A stretch of 57,939 nt of DNA from the NCBI GenBank assembly GCA_012033055.1, contig JAAUPR010000011.1, forward strand, positions 1 to 57,939. The letters are read 5' to 3'. The position numbers were made by a program, and so were the translations under genes. Below the pieces are notes generated by a model. The model saw only the letters and a program-made list of their open reading frames with translations. It searched no databases and was not told the origin of the DNA. The DNA is from Limnothrix sp. RL_2_0 (lineage in GTDB: Bacteria; Cyanobacteriota; Cyanobacteriia; Cyanobacteriales; MRBY01). How positions within the stretch are numbered: the stretch's first letter is position 1; each line of letters opens with the position of its first letter. Positions 56,268 through 57,939 of this stretch are shown piece by piece.

Positions 56268-56560
56268 GGGCTAGATTTGGGGGTCTTCTGATTGCTGGGT
56301 CATGGGTTGTTTGGGATCTGTGGGTGGCGATCGCCGCCTAATATATTCAGTGCAGATTTTTGATCTTATAAGCTTAGACAGAAAAACATTGTCTGTCTTC
56401 GAGTAGATAGAAACTCTCAATGGGTAAAGGGAAAATGTTTCTACAATCTAAATTAGTATCAGCGATCCCTTATTTTATTGGATTCATTTTGGAGTCCCCT
56501 CCGAAACTGAGCTACATTTAAAGACCCATTGACCTTTGCAAATCCATCGAGGCACGGACG
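56268..56560. other. dnaA upstream region, no DnaA boxes recognised
   Basis: 293 bases between the DUF4388 gene and dnaA. A HIP1 site and an AT-rich stretch are present. I find no TTATCCACA-like boxes, so an origin immediately upstream is not supported. Confidence 0.4.
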
Positions 56561-57912
56561 TTGACGCAAGATCCCCAGCGATTATGGCAAGAAGTTCTCG
56601 TCAAACTCAAGCAACAGTTGAGCCGTCCGACCTTTGAAACGTGGATTCAACCGACGACTATTCAGCAGTGGCAAGGGGATGAGATTGTCCTCTGTGCGCC
56701 CAATGCTTTCGTCCTAAACCATATCCAAAAATATTATGGGGCAATGATTGCTGAGACGATCGCCGAACTACTCCAGCACCCCATTCAGATTCGCATTACT
56801 TCCCCAGAAGGCAATACATTGTCCGCAACCCAGAGTTTTTATAGCTCCCAAGGGAATGGCATTTTGCGGCGATCGCCTAAAAGAATTCAGAACTAAACTC
56901 CAAATATATATTTTCCCGTTTCGTTGTTGGCCCCACCAACCGCATGGCCCATGCCGCATCCCTTGCCGTCGCAGAATCACCGGGTCGAGACTTTAATCCC
57001 CTCGTCTTATGTGGCGGTGTTGGACTCGGTAAAACTCACCTCATGCAGGCGATCGGTCATTACCGCCTAGATGTGCAAGCTGATGCCAAAATTTTTTACG
57101 TCTCCACCGAGCAATTCACCAACGACCTAATCGCCGCCATCCGCAAAGATAGCTTACAAACATTCCGCGAACATTACCGCACTGCCGATGTGCTCCTAGT
57201 GGATGACATTCAGTTCATTGAGGGCAAAGAATATACCCAAGAAGAATTTTTCTACACCTTCAACACCCTCCACGAAGCCGGGAAGCAAATTGTCCTCGCC
57301 AGCGATCGCCCCCCGAACCAGATCCCCGGTTTACAACAACGCCTATCCTCAAGATTTTCCATGGGCTTAATCGCCGACATCCAGCCTCCTGACCTCGAAA
57401 CCCGGATGGCAATTTTGCAAAAAAAAGCCGAAGCCGAAAATATTCACCTCTCACGCTCCGTCATCGAATACATCGCCACCCATTACACCTCCAACATCCG
57501 TGAACTCGAAGGCGCACTCCTCCGTGCCGTCACCCACATCGCCATTTCCGGCTTACCGATGACCGTCGAAAACCTCGCACCCATCCTCAATCCCACCGTC
57601 GAATATGCCCCCGCAGCCCCAGACCTAATCCTACAAATCGTGTCAGAAGCCACCACCATCAGCATCGACGATCTTAAAGGCACATCCCGCCGCCGCGAAA
57701 TCAGTACTGCCCGTCAAATAGCCATGTACCTAATGCGTCAACATACCGATCTTAGCTTGCCTCGCATCGGCGCAGTGTTCGGCGGCAAAGACCACACCAC
57801 CGTCATGTATAGCTGCGACAAAATTGGTCAACTTCTCACCAAAGATCAAAAAACATCCCAGCTAGTTAGCCAGATCAGCGATCGCATCAATCACCACCAT
57901 CGGACGCTCTAG
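56561..57912 (+). pseudogene. dnaA: Chromosomal replication initiator DnaA, frame broken in the linker
   Basis: Frame 1 starts at TTG 56561 (MTQDPQRLWQEVLVKLK), covers domain I and part of the linker, and stops at 56894-56896. The continuation lies in another frame that is closed by TAA at 56878-56880. It reads [17 protein letters not shown], then [18 protein letters not shown], Walker [13 protein letters not shown], Walker [13 protein letters not shown], and domain [16 protein letters not shown], ending at 57912. A single missing or extra base between 56881 and 56893 joins the halves. Translation of an AAA+/domain IV-only protein from ATG 56944 is possible but has no good ribosome site. Confidence 0.92.
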
Positions 57913-57939
57913 CTCAACAAACCTTGATTTCTTGAAAAA

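Noticed and set aside
56268-56560. Replication origin upstream of dnaA
   Set aside because: No DnaA-box-like sequence could be found by eye.
56870-56896. Programmed -1 frameshift in dnaA
   Set aside because: The required slip would place the tRNA for AAA over TAA, and no slippery heptamer or downstream structure is visible; an indel is simpler.
1-57939. CRISPR arrays, rRNA genes, IS elements with transposase
   Set aside because: No spaced direct repeats, no rRNA-like segments and no transposase-like protein were seen.

Overview
The window is chromosomal DNA from a cyanobacterium. The evidence is the very frequent HIP1 octamer GCGATCGC, the photosystem II gene psbZ, a cyAbrB regulator, a nitrate-reductase-associated protein (NarM), a Ycf20/DUF565 protein, a Tic21/PIC1-type DUF3611 protein and a DUF4278 protein. 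Gene content suggests a relative of the Picosynechococcus / Leptolyngbya PCC 7376 group, but that placement is inference. Most of the window is core housekeeping sequence. Accessory and decaying pieces are scattered through it.

Layout. 1-1400: a decayed NB-ARC/TPR (NLR-like) gene between two copies of a GC-rich hairpin repeat, plus an orphan gene fragment. 1411-6950: ispF, a membrane coiled-coil protein, a small beta-barrel protein, ssb-mnmE and a GGDEF protein. 6973-13613: a frameshifted GH116 glucosidase, a nitroreductase, RqcH and a class-C-beta-lactamase-like lipoprotein. 13717-19833: a DUF697 GTPase operon, a Uma2 nuclease, a type IIG restriction-modification enzyme and a dead antitoxin. 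19970-25240: DUF3611, DUF565, clpC, DUF4278 and an OmpR-type regulator. 25255-31743: PBP1, tRNA-Gly, ribH, psbZ, murJ and a sugar ABC permease. 31970-43620: MerR-KDPG aldolase, cyAbrB, Rrf2, GFA, trmH, an antiporter-Usp fusion, an RRM protein, mgtE, a WD40 protein and a CPBP protease. 43617-48323: SNase, a perfect 34-bp palindrome, a GNAT-like gene, cysS, narM and an AT-rich PD-(D/E)XK nuclease next to a second, dead narM 3' end. 48380-51128: a persulfide-detoxification operon (BigR/SqrR-like ArsR regulator, ETHE1-type dioxygenase, membrane rhodanese, TauE/SafE exporter).

The most distinctive block is 52122-56267. It encodes a free-standing protoglobin, a Roadblock/LC7 protein, two tandem V4R-type ligand-binding proteins (the first broken), a Ras-like small GTPase with an altered G4 motif, and a DUF4388 protein. 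I read it as a candidate haem- or ligand-gated MglA/MglB-like GTPase switch. The window ends in dnaA, whose reading frame is broken by a single-base shift in the linker between domain I and the AAA+ domain. DnaA is known to be dispensable in some cyanobacteria, so this break matters. However, GH116, the first V4R copy and the NB-ARC remnant also carry frameshifts, so single-base sequencing errors must be excluded first.
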